A program made the position numbers and the translations under genes. Below are positions 26,591 to 34,948 of a DNA stretch of 64,000 nucleotides, piece after piece. Where the stretch lies: NCBI RefSeq assembly GCF_900110895.1, contig NZ_FOIQ01000007.1, positions 1 to 64,000 on the forward strand, written 5' to 3'. Within the stretch, counting starts at the first letter, position 1. Every line of letters starts with the position of its first letter. The notes below the pieces were generated by a model. That model worked only from the letters and a program-made list of their open reading frames with translations, was not told the DNA's origin and did no database searches. The DNA comes from Prevotella aff. ruminicola Tc2-24. Lineage in GTDB: Bacteria; Bacteroidota; Bacteroidia; Bacteroidales; Bacteroidaceae.

Positions 26591-28255
26591 ATGTGTGGAA
26601 TTGTTGGAATATTCAATGTAAAGGAGCAAACATCCGAACTGAGGCAGAGAGCACTGCGTATGAGTCAGAAAATCCGTCACCGTGGTCCAGACTGGTCTGG
26701 TATCTATTGTGGTGGAAGTGCTATCTTGGCTCACGAACGTCTGAGTATTGTCGATCCGGAGTCGGGTGGTCAACCGCTCTTCTCACCGGACAGGCAACAG
26801 GTACTTGCCGTCAATGGTGAGATATATAATCATCAGCAGATCCGAGAGAGATATGCAGGAAAGTATGATTTTATGACGGGCAGCGACTGTGAGGTTATCC
26901 TCGCGCTTTATCGCGACAAGGGTATTGATTTCCTTGAGGATCTCAGTGGTATTTTCGCTTTTGCGCTTTATGATGAGCAAAAGAATGAGTTCCTGATTGC
27001 CCGTGACCCCATAGGAGTGATTCCCCTTTATATTGGATATGACAACGACGGGAAGGTGTACGTGGCCAGTGAGCTAAAAGCACTTGAAGGTCAGTGTGAT
27101 CATTACGAGCCGTTCCTTCCGGGACATTATTATTGGAGCAAGGAACCAGGCATGAAACGGTATTATCAGCGTGACTGGATGAAATATGATGCTGTTAAAG
27201 ATAATCCTGCCAGTGTTGAGGCTGTCCGTGATGCCTTGAAAGACGCCGTGCGTCGTCAGTTGATGTCCGATGTGCCTTATGGCGTGTTACTTTCTGGTGG
27301 CCTTGACTCTTCAGTCATTTCTGCAATTGCGGAGAGATTCTCGGAGAAACGTATTGAGAACAACGGTCAGACACGTGCTTACTGGCCACGTCTGCACTCT
27401 TTCGCTGTTGGTTTGAAGGGAGCACCGGACTTGGCCAAGGCAAAGATGGTGGCCGATCATATCGGTACTGTTCATCATGAGATCAACTATACCATTCAGG
27501 AAGGGCTTGACGCCATTCGCGACGTGATCTACTTCATTGAAACTTATGATGTAACAACGGTTCGTGCCTCAACACCGATGTATCTGTTGGCGCGTGTCAT
27601 CAAGTCGATGGGTATTAAGATGGTGCTTTCAGGTGAGGGTGCTGACGAGATCTTCGGTGGATACCTTTATTTCCACAAAGCCCCTGATGCACAAGCTTTC
27701 CATGAGGAGACTGTCCGTAAGCTCTCCAAACTGTATCTCTATGACTGCCTGCGTGCAAACAAAAGTTTGTCGGCATGGGGCGTGGAGGGTCGCGTGCCGT
27801 TCCTCGACAAAGAGTTCCTCGATGTGGCTATGCGGACCAATCCCGAGGCAAAAATGTGTCCTGGAAAGACCATGGAGAAACGTATCGTCCGAGAGGCCTT
27901 TGCCGATATGCTGCCAGCCGAGGTGGCTTGGCGACAGAAGGAACAATTCAGTGACGGCGTGGGTTATTCGTGGATTGACACACTGAAGAAGATAACCTCT
28001 GAGGCCGTCAGTGATGAACAGATGGCACATGCCGCTGAACGTTTCCCTATCAATCCCCCAAAGAATAAGGAAGAGTATTATTATCGGAGTATCTTTGCCG
28101 AACATTTCCCCAGTGAGTCGGCAGCACGAAGCGTTCCCAGTGAGGCGAGTGTGGCTTGCAGCACAAGCATCGCATTGGAGTGGGATGCCGCATTCAAGGG
28201 GATGAATGACCCAAGCGGGCGTGCCGTCAAGGGGGTTCATGAACAAGCCTATTAA
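26591..28255 (+). CDS. asnB: Asparagine synthetase B (glutamine-hydrolysing)
   Basis: This 554-residue enzyme makes asparagine from aspartate, glutamine and ATP. Cys2 in MCGIVGIFNV is the amidotransferase nucleophile after Met removal. LSGGLDSSVISAIAERF near residue 234 is the pyrophosphate loop, and MVLSGEGADEIFGGYLYFH near residue 342 binds AMP-aspartate. The conserved EFLDVAMRTNPEAKM segment follows. It ends the pyrG-PurF-like-asnB unit before a terminator. Length is normal for AsnB. Confidence 0.97.
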   Translation: MCGIVGIFNVKEQTSELRQRALRMSQKIRHRGPDWSGIYCGGSAILAHERLSIVDPESGGQPLFSPDRQQVLAVNGEIYNHQQIRERYAGKYDFMTGSDCEVILALYRDKGIDFLEDLSGIFAFALYDEQKNEFLIARDPIGVIPLYIGYDNDGKVYVASELKALEGQCDHYEPFLPGHYYWSKEPGMKRYYQRDWMKYDAVKDNPASVEAVRDALKDAVRRQLMSDVPYGVLLSGGLDSSVISAIAERFSEKRIENNGQTRAYWPRLHSFAVGLKGAPDLAKAKMVADHIGTVHHEINYTIQEGLDAIRDVIYFIETYDVTTVRASTPMYLLARVIKSMGIKMVLSGEGADEIFGGYLYFHKAPDAQAFHEETVRKLSKLYLYDCLRANKSLSAWGVEGRVPFLDKEFLDVAMRTNPEAKMCPGKTMEKRIVREAFADMLPAEVAWRQKEQFSDGVGYSWIDTLKKITSEAVSDEQMAHAAERFPINPPKNKEEYYYRSIFAEHFPSESAARSVPSEASVACSTSIALEWDAAFKGMNDPSGRAVKGVHEQAY

Positions 28256-28261
28256 TATCTG

Positions 28262-28296
28262 AGAAGGCTGGATGTCATTTCGATATCCAGCCTTCT
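28262..28296 (+). terminator. Terminator after asnB
   Basis: AGAAGGCTGGAT (28262-28273) pairs with ATCCAGCCTTCT (28285-28296), followed by TTGTTTATG. It lies between the convergent asnB and dapL genes and could serve both. Confidence 0.8.
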
Positions 28297-28319
28297 TTGT
28301 TTATGTTGTGTTTGTGTTG

Positions 28320-29585
28320 TTATTTCAACCAGTTTTGAATGCGTTGTAAAGCCTCGTCGGTCTGTTCATGACTGCCGAAGGCTGTGAAGCGCACATAGCC
28401 CTCACCGCTGGGGCCGAAGCCGACACCTGGCGTGCACACGACATGGGCGCCATAAAGCATCTCTTCGAAGAATTTCCATGAGAGACTACGGGTAGACGAA
28501 CGTAGTCCGTGGGTGCTAGAGGCTTCTGGGGTCTTCGCCCATATATAAGGGGCGTTCTCTCCGCCATAGCACTCAAATCCAAGAGAGCGGAGGGCTTGGA
28601 GCATTTTGCTCGCATTCTGCATGTAATAGTCGATCGTGGAACGTATCTGTTCTTTTCCTTCTGGCGTATAGATGGCTTCTGCAGCACGCTGACTGATATA
28701 GCTTGTTCCGTTGAACTTCGTACATTGCCGACGGTTCCAGAGCGGGTTCAGAGGGATACGTTCGCCACTGAGAGTCGCAGCAGTCAACTCCTTCGGAACT
28801 ACGGTATATCCGCATCGTACACCGGTAAAACCTGCGGTCTTGGAGTAGCTGTGAAACTCGATGGCAACCTTTCGCGCACCTTTTATCTCGTAAATAGAAT
28901 GGGGAATCGTGTCGTCTTGTATATAAGCCTGGTAGGCGGCATCATAGAATATGAGTGTGTCATTCTTCAATGCATAGTTCACCCATTTGCGTAATTCTTC
29001 CTTGGAGATGACGGTTCCCGTAGGATTATTCGGGTAGCAGAGGTAGATGACGTCTACACGCTTGTCGGGAATCTGTGGCACAAAGCCGTTCTCTGCCGTA
29101 CAGGGCATGTAGATGACATTCGACCATTTCCCATTCTCGTCTTGTGTGCCTGCCCGTCCGATCATCACATTGGAATCGATGTAAACGGGGTAAATTGGAT
29201 CTGTGACGCCGATGGAGTTATCCCACCGGATGAGTTCCTGAATGTTACCAGTATCACTCTTGGCACCGTCGTTGATAAAAATCTCGTTGATATCAAGATG
29301 GATGCCACGCGGCAGGAAGTCGTTTTTTAGAATGGCCTCGCGAAGGAAATCGTAACCTTGTTCTGGTCCATATCCGCGGAAACTGCTTTGTACTGCCATC
29401 TCGTCGGCGGCCTTATGGATGGCGTCGATGACGGCTGGAGCAAGTGGCTGTGTCACATCACCAATGCCAAGACTGATGACATCGGCTTTAGGGTGCATTG
29501 CTTTGAAGGCATTAACCTTTTTGGCGATGTCAGCGAACAGATAGTTGTTCGGCAGTTTTAGAAAATGTTCGTTTACTAGTGCCAT
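28320..29585 (-). CDS. dapL: LL-diaminopimelate aminotransferase
   Basis: This 421-residue PLP enzyme converts tetrahydrodipicolinate directly to LL-diaminopimelate, the short aminotransferase route to lysine and peptidoglycan. Hallmarks are GIGDVTQPLAPAVIDAIH and SSFRGYGPEQGYDFLRE near the N-terminus, YPVYIDSNVMIGRAG, and the PLP lysine in FHSYSKTAGFTGVRCGY. I start at MALVNEHFLKLP; the open frame extends 19 codons upstream into the promoter region, which is unconserved. It has its own -7 box. Its product is the substrate of DapF encoded in the nitrogen block. Confidence 0.95.
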   Translation of the reverse strand: MALVNEHFLKLPNNYLFADIAKKVNAFKAMHPKADVISLGIGDVTQPLAPAVIDAIHKAADEMAVQSSFRGYGPEQGYDFLREAILKNDFLPRGIHLDINEIFINDGAKSDTGNIQELIRWDNSIGVTDPIYPVYIDSNVMIGRAGTQDENGKWSNVIYMPCTAENGFVPQIPDKRVDVIYLCYPNNPTGTVISKEELRKWVNYALKNDTLIFYDAAYQAYIQDDTIPHSIYEIKGARKVAIEFHSYSKTAGFTGVRCGYTVVPKELTAATLSGERIPLNPLWNRRQCTKFNGTSYISQRAAEAIYTPEGKEQIRSTIDYYMQNASKMLQALRSLGFECYGGENAPYIWAKTPEASSTHGLRSSTRSLSWKFFEEMLYGAHVVCTPGVGFGPSGEGYVRFTAFGSHEQTDEALQRIQNWLK

Positions 29586-29638
29586 AACGTTTTTGTTACC
29601 TTTCGGACTTAATCTCTTTCTTCTTGTTCTTTTCTGTT

Positions 29639-29647
29639 GCAAAGATA
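29639..29647 (-). promoter_or_regulatory. -7 box (TATCTTTGC) of dapL
   Basis: The minus strand reads TATCTTTGC about 55 nt before the chosen ATG. A TTTGC 20 bp further upstream may be the -33 element. Confidence 0.6.
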
Positions 29648-29878
29648 CAGCGTTTTGGTATAATTAGCAAAGATTGGCTAACTTTTTTCATGTACATTCG
29701 ACGGCAAAGTAACAAATCGAAACCAAAAGACTAAAAATAATAACAGATTGAAAGAGTGCTATTCCGTTTTGATGCTTGTTCATTTTTAGGAGGGGATATG
29801 GGTATCCTTTGGATGGATAATAGTTGGGGCGTTTTCCTTTTTTCCCTGATATAATTTGGCTATCTGCGTCATTTTGCT

Positions 29879-29887
29879 TACTTTTGC
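29879..29887 (+). promoter_or_regulatory. -7 box (TACTTTTGC) of the acyl-CoA ligase gene
   Basis: TACTTTTGC lies 19 nt before the ATG at 29907, with TTTG at 29855-29858 (20 nt spacing) as -33. It lies inside the longer open frame that begins at 29856, so that start is excluded. Confidence 0.65.
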
Positions 29888-29906
29888 ACCAAATATCTCA
29901 TTTGTT

Positions 29907-31715
29907 ATGCAGACAAACAGTCATTTATCGCGACTTATCCATGATCAGGCCAAGAAATATGGCGAACGGGAAGCCTTGATTTACAAGGATTTTGGTAGCA
30001 CGGAGTGGAAGTCGTATTCGTGGAACCAGTTTTCTGAGACAGTCAGAAAGGTCTCGAATGCCCTGTTGAATATGGGTGTTAAGGTGCAGGAGAATATCGG
30101 TATATTCTCACAAAATACAGTACAGTATCTGTTCTGTGATTTCGGCGCATGGGGAGTTCGTGCGGTGACGATACCTTTCTATGCCACGAGTAGTGAGCAG
30201 CAGATACAGTTTATGGTTAATGATGCGAATATCCGTTTCCTCTTTGTCGGAGAACAAGAACAATATGACAAGGCTCGTCGAGTATTCCCGACCTGTCGAA
30301 CCATGGAACGCATCATTGTCTTTGATAAAAAGGTGCGTATCTCTGACCAAGATGCTAATACGATGTATTTCGATGATTTCCTGAAGATGGGTGAGAATTT
30401 TCCCCGTCAGACAGAAGTTGATGCCATTCAGGCATCGGCATCGATGGATGATATTGCCAATATCCTCTATACGAGTGGTACGACGGGTGATTCCAAGGGC
30501 GTTATTCTGACCTGTGGTCAGTATGATGCTGCCATGATTGCTAATGATAAGTGCGTGCCAGTAGGAGAGAACGATCGTGTGTTGAACTTCTTGCCGTTTA
30601 CCCATATCTTTGAGAAAGGGTGGAAGATCCTGTGTCTCACAGAAGGTGCACGACTGATTGTTAATACCTATCCGCAAGAGGTACAACAGTCTATGAAGGA
30701 AACTCATCCTACCTGTATGTCGAGCGTCCCCCGATTCTGGGAGAAGGTCTATATGGGTGTGCAGGAGCAGATTGAGAAGGCCAATCCCGCCAAGCGGAAA
30801 CTGTTCCGTCATGCCGAGAAAGTCGGTAAGAAACATAATATTGATTATGTTTCAAAAGGCAAGCGTCCGCCGTTGGCACTCCATTTGGAGTATGAGATGC
30901 TTAACAAGACGGTATTCTCATTGGTCCGTAAAGAATTAGGACTTGAAAACGCCCATTTCTTCCCCACAGCAGGTGCAACGGTAAACCCGAAGGTGGAGGA
31001 GTTCGTTCATGCCATCGGTCTGAATATGGTCGTTGGGTATGGACTGACAGAGAGTCTTGCGACAGTGAGTTGTAACCATCTTGGTGAACCGTATACGGTT
31101 GGTGGCGTCGGCATTCCCATAGAGGGCATAGATATCAAGATCAGTGACGAAGGTGAGATCTTGTTGAAGGGACCGACTATCACCCGTGGTTATTATAATC
31201 GTGACGACCTGACAAAGGCAGCCTTCACAGAAGACGGCTATTTCCGTACGGGTGACTCCGGTTATCTGAAGGGGGGTGAGTTGTTCCTGAAAGAACGTAT
31301 CAAGGATTTGTTCAAGACGTCGAATGGTAAGTATATTGCGCCACAGATGATTGAGTCGAAACTTTTGGTAGATAAGTATATTGACCAGATTGCCATTATT
31401 GCCGATCAACGGAAGTTTGTCTCTGCGCTCATTATTCCCGTCTATTCGTTGCTGGAGGAATATGCTCGTGCGCATAAGATCCCGTTTGAGAATAGGGAAC
31501 AACTTTGTACTAGTCCCCAGATTTGTGAAATGATGAAAGAACGTATTGACACGCTTCAGCAGCAATTGGCGCATTATGAACAGATCAAGCGCTTCACCTT
31601 GTTGCCCCATCATTTCTCTGTGGAAAAAGGAGAGTTGACCAACACGTTGAAGATTAAGCGTCGCGTGCTGAACGAGAACTATAAGAAAGAGATCGATGCG
31701 ATGTACGCAGAGTAG
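29907..31715 (+). CDS. Long-chain acyl-CoA synthetase (AMP-binding)
   Basis: This 602-residue enzyme activates fatty acids with ATP and CoA. The adenylation P-loop is YTSGTTGDSKGVIL near residue 190. GYGLTESLATVSCN near residue 378 and GDSGYLKGGELFLKERIKD are the A4/A8 motifs, and LKIKRRVLNENYK contains the C-terminal catalytic lysine region. It is the first gene of a unit with prfB (21-bp gap). The ATG at 29907 is chosen because the promoter box lies just upstream. I name the family, not a precise chain length. Confidence 0.92.
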   Translation: MQTNSHLSRLIHDQAKKYGEREALIYKDFGSTEWKSYSWNQFSETVRKVSNALLNMGVKVQENIGIFSQNTVQYLFCDFGAWGVRAVTIPFYATSSEQQIQFMVNDANIRFLFVGEQEQYDKARRVFPTCRTMERIIVFDKKVRISDQDANTMYFDDFLKMGENFPRQTEVDAIQASASMDDIANILYTSGTTGDSKGVILTCGQYDAAMIANDKCVPVGENDRVLNFLPFTHIFEKGWKILCLTEGARLIVNTYPQEVQQSMKETHPTCMSSVPRFWEKVYMGVQEQIEKANPAKRKLFRHAEKVGKKHNIDYVSKGKRPPLALHLEYEMLNKTVFSLVRKELGLENAHFFPTAGATVNPKVEEFVHAIGLNMVVGYGLTESLATVSCNHLGEPYTVGGVGIPIEGIDIKISDEGEILLKGPTITRGYYNRDDLTKAAFTEDGYFRTGDSGYLKGGELFLKERIKDLFKTSNGKYIAPQMIESKLLVDKYIDQIAIIADQRKFVSALIIPVYSLLEEYARAHKIPFENREQLCTSPQICEMMKERIDTLQQQLAHYEQIKRFTLLPHHFSVEKGELTNTLKIKRRVLNENYKKEIDAMYAE

Positions 31716-31736
31716 TTTATTGTATAGAGTTTATAG

Positions 31737-32861
31737 ATGATTACGCAAGACCAGTTGAAAGATGTTCTAGAGAGGGCGGAGGCGTTGCACCGTTATCTGG
31801 AAATTGACAAGAAAAAGATAGAATACGAGGAGGAGGATCTCCGTACTCAGGCACCCGATTTCTGGGAAGATCGGAAGCGTGCCGAGGAACAGATGAAGAA
31901 AGTCAAGGGCATTAAGAAATGGCTTGATGGCTACCAGGAGGTACGTACGATGGCTGATGAACTTCAGCTTGCCTTTGATTTTTATAAGGACGAGATGGTG
32001 ACGGAGGAGGAGGTCGATGAGACCTATCGTAAGGCTGTTCGGGCTATTGAAGATTTGGAACTGAAAAATATGCTGCGCCAGAAGGAAGATCCCATGGAGG
32101 CTGTATTGAAGATTAACTCCGGTGCCGGTGGCACTGAGGCACAGGACTGGGCCTCGATGCTGATGCGTATGTATATGCGTTGGGCAGAGGCGCACGGTTA
32201 TAAGGTGACCATATCTAACCTTCTTGACGGTGATGAGGCCGGCATCAAGAGTGTGACGATGCAGATAGAAGGAGGCGATTATGCTTATGGATATCTGAAA
32301 TCGGAGAATGGCGTACATCGACTGGTGCGTGTATCTCCGTTTAATGCCCAAGGCAAACGCATGACCAGTTTTGCTTCGGTGTTCGTGTCGCCTCTTGTCG
32401 ATGACACGATTGAGGTGTATGTCGATCCGGCCAAATTGTCGTGGGATACCTTCCGTAGCTCAGGTGCCGGTGGTCAGAACGTGAACAAAGTGGAGTCGGG
32501 CGTCCGTCTGCGCTATTGGTATACGGATCCTGATACAGGAGAGGAAGAGGAAATCCTCATTGAGAATACGGAAACCCGTGACCAACCGAAAAATAAGGAA
32601 CGTGCGATGACGTTGCTCAAATCACAGCTCTACGACCGTGCCATGAAGAAGCGTCTGGAAGCTCAGGCCAAAATCGAGGCTGGTAAGAAAAAGATAGAAT
32701 GGGGTAGTCAGATTAGAAGTTATGTGTTTGATGATCGTCGTGTGAAAGATCATCGCACGAATTATCAGACCACCGATGTTGATGGCGTGATGGATGGTAA
32801 GATCGACGACTTTATTAAGGCGTATCTGATGGAGTTCCCCGTTAATGATGAAGAAAACTGA
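31737..32861 (+). CDS. prfB: Peptide chain release factor 2
   Basis: This 374-residue factor recognises UGA and UAA stop codons and triggers peptide release. The codon-recognition tripeptide SPF is visible in RVSPFNAQGKR near residue 199, and the catalytic GGQ is in SGAGGQNVNKVES near residue 241. The frame is continuous: the programmed +1 frameshift at codon ~26 used in many bacteria is not present, since the RYLEIDKKK region reads through without a TGA. It lies 21 bp after the acyl-CoA ligase gene. Confidence 0.96.
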   Translation: MITQDQLKDVLERAEALHRYLEIDKKKIEYEEEDLRTQAPDFWEDRKRAEEQMKKVKGIKKWLDGYQEVRTMADELQLAFDFYKDEMVTEEEVDETYRKAVRAIEDLELKNMLRQKEDPMEAVLKINSGAGGTEAQDWASMLMRMYMRWAEAHGYKVTISNLLDGDEAGIKSVTMQIEGGDYAYGYLKSENGVHRLVRVSPFNAQGKRMTSFASVFVSPLVDDTIEVYVDPAKLSWDTFRSSGAGGQNVNKVESGVRLRYWYTDPDTGEEEEILIENTETRDQPKNKERAMTLLKSQLYDRAMKKRLEAQAKIEAGKKKIEWGSQIRSYVFDDRRVKDHRTNYQTTDVDGVMDGKIDDFIKAYLMEFPVNDEEN

Positions 32862-32888
32862 AAACCAAATAATTAAAAACGTAGAATT

Positions 32889-33044
32889 ATGAGTCAAATT
32901 GCAAAAGCATCAAAGGCTACCCATAAGAAGGCAGCTTATCAGAAGAAACAGGAAAAAGGTGGAAAGAAGGTGATGGAATGGATCTTTGGCGTATTGGTCC
33001 TTCTTGCAATCGTACTTATCTTCTTTTACATCTCCTCCATGTAA
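32889..33044 (+). CDS. Small single-pass membrane protein (51 residues), unknown function
   Basis: The open frame starts MSQIAKASKATHKKAAYQKK, with a strongly basic N-terminal half. It has one hydrophobic helix (WIFGVLVLLAIVLIFFYISS) and ends two residues later. It is located 27 bp after prfB on the same strand and has a typical AAT-TATG start context. The basic tail would face the cytoplasm and could contact ribosomes, nucleic acid or membrane lipid. No family is recognised. The regular codon pattern and clean stop support a real gene, though not proof. Confidence 0.65.
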   Translation: MSQIAKASKATHKKAAYQKKQEKGGKKVMEWIFGVLVLLAIVLIFFYISSM

Positions 33045-33098
33045 CATGGATCCTTGGGGAGTTGAATGGAATACAGACATCTCCTTGGGTTCTTGTGT

Positions 33099-33133
33099 AT
33101 CACGCCAGGCATTTTTTAATGTCTGGCGTGATA
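33099..33133. terminator. Hairpin at the convergent end of the small protein and VanZ genes
   Basis: ATCACGCCAGG and CTGGCGTGAT pair around ATTTTTTAAT. The stem includes the stop codon of the VanZ-like gene (33116). There is no clear U-tract on either strand beyond the loop, so it is probably a weak or bidirectional terminator. Confidence 0.5.
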
Positions 33134-33508
33134 ACGTAAGAGGACCAGGCCAATCAGTGCAGCCGTGGAGACGCCTATCGCGTTTGCTGCTAGATCCAAC
33201 CAGTCGCCAGCTCTTCTCCCACCTGTACAATACTCTTGTAACAGTTCGATGAGCCCACTCATTAGGATGGGCATCAGCCATGCCCAGACAAACAACTTTC
33301 CGTAATTGGGACGGGTGTGTCTGCGAAGGTACTCTATCCAAATGACCAGACAGGTGATGCCATACATCACCATGTGAACCCATTTGTCGATAAATGCCAC
33401 ATCGTCAAGTCTTGTGGGGGGCGGTGTGAAGAATGACAGATACCAGATGGCTGCAAAAAGCAGGCAGGAAAAGGGATAATTTCTGATAAAATACAACGGG
33501 AAGCGCAT
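33116..33508 (-). CDS. VanZ-like family membrane protein
   Basis: The protein has 130 residues and about four helices: PFSCLLFAAIWYLSFFT, WVHMVMYGITCLVIWIEYL, LFVWAWLMPILMSGLIELLQ, and an ending AIGVSTAALIGLVLLRY. The ELLQEYCTGGRRAGDWLDLAANAIGV segment is the VanZ signature (E...R..D..D...N..G). VanZ-like proteins are linked to glycopeptide tolerance or polar-lipid/envelope roles, but the function is mostly unknown. I chose the MRFPLYF start because the longer open frame crosses a -7 box at 33528-33536. Confidence 0.85.
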   Translation of the reverse strand: MRFPLYFIRNYPFSCLLFAAIWYLSFFTPPPTRLDDVAFIDKWVHMVMYGITCLVIWIEYLRRHTRPNYGKLFVWAWLMPILMSGLIELLQEYCTGGRRAGDWLDLAANAIGVSTAALIGLVLLRYHARH

Positions 33509-33527
33509 ATTTACTTTCAATTTGAGT

Positions 33528-33536
33528 GCAAAAGTA
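33528..33536 (-). promoter_or_regulatory. -7 box (TACTTTTGC) of the VanZ-like gene
   Basis: The minus strand reads TACTTTTGC 19 nt before the chosen ATG. It is an exact inverted copy of the box at 33549-33557. Confidence 0.6.
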
Positions 33537-33548
33537 AGAATTATTTTA

Positions 33549-33557
33549 TACTTTTGC
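33549..33557 (+). promoter_or_regulatory. -7 box (TACTTTTGC) of the first NSS transporter
   Basis: TACTTTTGC lies 20 nt before the ATG at 33578. It and the box at 33528-33536 diverge with 12 bp between them, so the two polymerases cannot both occupy this site freely. Confidence 0.6.
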
Positions 33558-33577
33558 AAACGAAAAGAAAAAAACAT

Positions 33578-34942
33578 ATGGCTAAACTGGAGAGAGCAAG
33601 TTTTGGAAGTAGGCTTGGCGTCGTTCTGGCTACGGCAGGTTCCGCAGTCGGACTGGGTAATATATGGCGTTTCCCGTATATGACAGGACAGAATGGCGGT
33701 GCAGTGTTCATCATGATCTACATCTTCTGTGTGCTGTTGTTGGGTATCCCCTGTATGATCAGTGAGTTTATCATCGGCCGTTATGGACAGGCGAACACGG
33801 CTCGTTCCTTCCGAAAACTGTCGGGTGGTAGCATGTGGTCACTCATCGGTTATATGGGTGTACTGACTGGTTTTCTGATTTCAGGCTATTATGCAGTTGT
33901 CTCCGGTTGGTGTCTTGAGTATATTTGGGCATCCTTATTAGGGAAGCTTCAGGGAGACACAGAATATATCAGTAACTATTTCGTGACTTTCTCTCAAGAT
34001 CCAGTAAAACCGTTGTTTTGGACATTCCTGATATTGTTTGCCACTTATATGATTATTGAGAACGGTGTGCGTGATGGTATCGAGCGTGCCTCGAAGTTGA
34101 TGATGCCCACACTGTTTATCTTGTTGTTGGTAATTGTGGGCGCGTCATGTATGTTGCCCAACGCAGACAAAGGTATTGAGTTCCTGTTTAAACCGGACAT
34201 GTCAAAGTTGACAGGGGATGTCTTCCTGGCGGCTCTTGGGCAGTCATTCTATTCGCTTAGTATTGCGATGGGGTGTATCTGTACCTATGCCAGTTATTTC
34301 TCCAGACAAACGAATCTGACTAAATCAGCCGTACAGATTGGCGTAATCGATTTCCTGGTGGCTTTGTTGGCAGGATTAATTATCTTCCCTGCAGCCTTTT
34401 CGGTAGGTGTAAAGCCAGACAGCGGTCCTTCCCTGATCTTCATCACCTTACCAAATGTGTTCCAACAAGCATTCGGTGGTATTCCGTCTTTAGGCTATGG
34501 TGTTTCGGTGTTGTTCTATATCCTGTTATCCATGGCCGCGCTGACGTCGCTGATGTCGCTGCATGAGGTGAGTACAGCTTTCCTTCAGGAAGAGATGGGA
34601 ACTACCCGTAAACGTGCAGCCCTGATGGTGACGGTGGGCTGTATTGTGATGGGTGGTGTCTGTTCTTTGTCGTTGGGGGCCTGGAATGGACTTCGGATGT
34701 TTGGTATGACGGTCTTTGACATGTTTGATTTTGTTACAGGTCAGCTTTTCCTCCCGATGGTGGGATTTCTCACCTGCATCTTTATCGGTTGGTTTGCTCC
34801 TCATAAGATCGTACGTGATGAGTTTACCAACCAAGGAACCCTCCGTAATGTGACGATGTTCCATTTTTATTTATTCCTAGTGAAATATGTTTGTCCGCTC
34901 TGTATCTTGTTTATATTCCTGCATCAGTTAGGTTTATTATAG
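33578..34942 (+). CDS. Sodium-dependent transporter, NSS/SNF family (copy 1)
   Basis: This 454-residue inner-membrane symporter has about 11 helices. It is probably for an amino acid. The unwound helix 1 signature is TAGSAVGLGNIWRFPYMTG, followed by NGGAVFIMIYIFCVLLLGIP. SFYSLSIAMGCICTYASYFS is helix 6-like, and the family pattern continues through PDSGPSLIFITLPNVFQQ near residue 285. I start at MAKLERASFGSRLG; the eight extra codons upstream (MQTKRKKH) overlap the promoter's start site. A very similar paralogue follows six bases after the stop. Confidence 0.93.
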   Translation: MAKLERASFGSRLGVVLATAGSAVGLGNIWRFPYMTGQNGGAVFIMIYIFCVLLLGIPCMISEFIIGRYGQANTARSFRKLSGGSMWSLIGYMGVLTGFLISGYYAVVSGWCLEYIWASLLGKLQGDTEYISNYFVTFSQDPVKPLFWTFLILFATYMIIENGVRDGIERASKLMMPTLFILLLVIVGASCMLPNADKGIEFLFKPDMSKLTGDVFLAALGQSFYSLSIAMGCICTYASYFSRQTNLTKSAVQIGVIDFLVALLAGLIIFPAAFSVGVKPDSGPSLIFITLPNVFQQAFGGIPSLGYGVSVLFYILLSMAALTSLMSLHEVSTAFLQEEMGTTRKRAALMVTVGCIVMGGVCSLSLGAWNGLRMFGMTVFDMFDFVTGQLFLPMVGFLTCIFIGWFAPHKIVRDEFTNQGTLRNVTMFHFYLFLVKYVCPLCILFIFLHQLGLL

Positions 34943-34948
34943 TGCATT

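Noticed and set aside
31737-31830. Programmed +1 frameshift in prfB
   Set aside because: Looked for at the usual place after the first ~25 codons; the frame has no TGA and is continuous.
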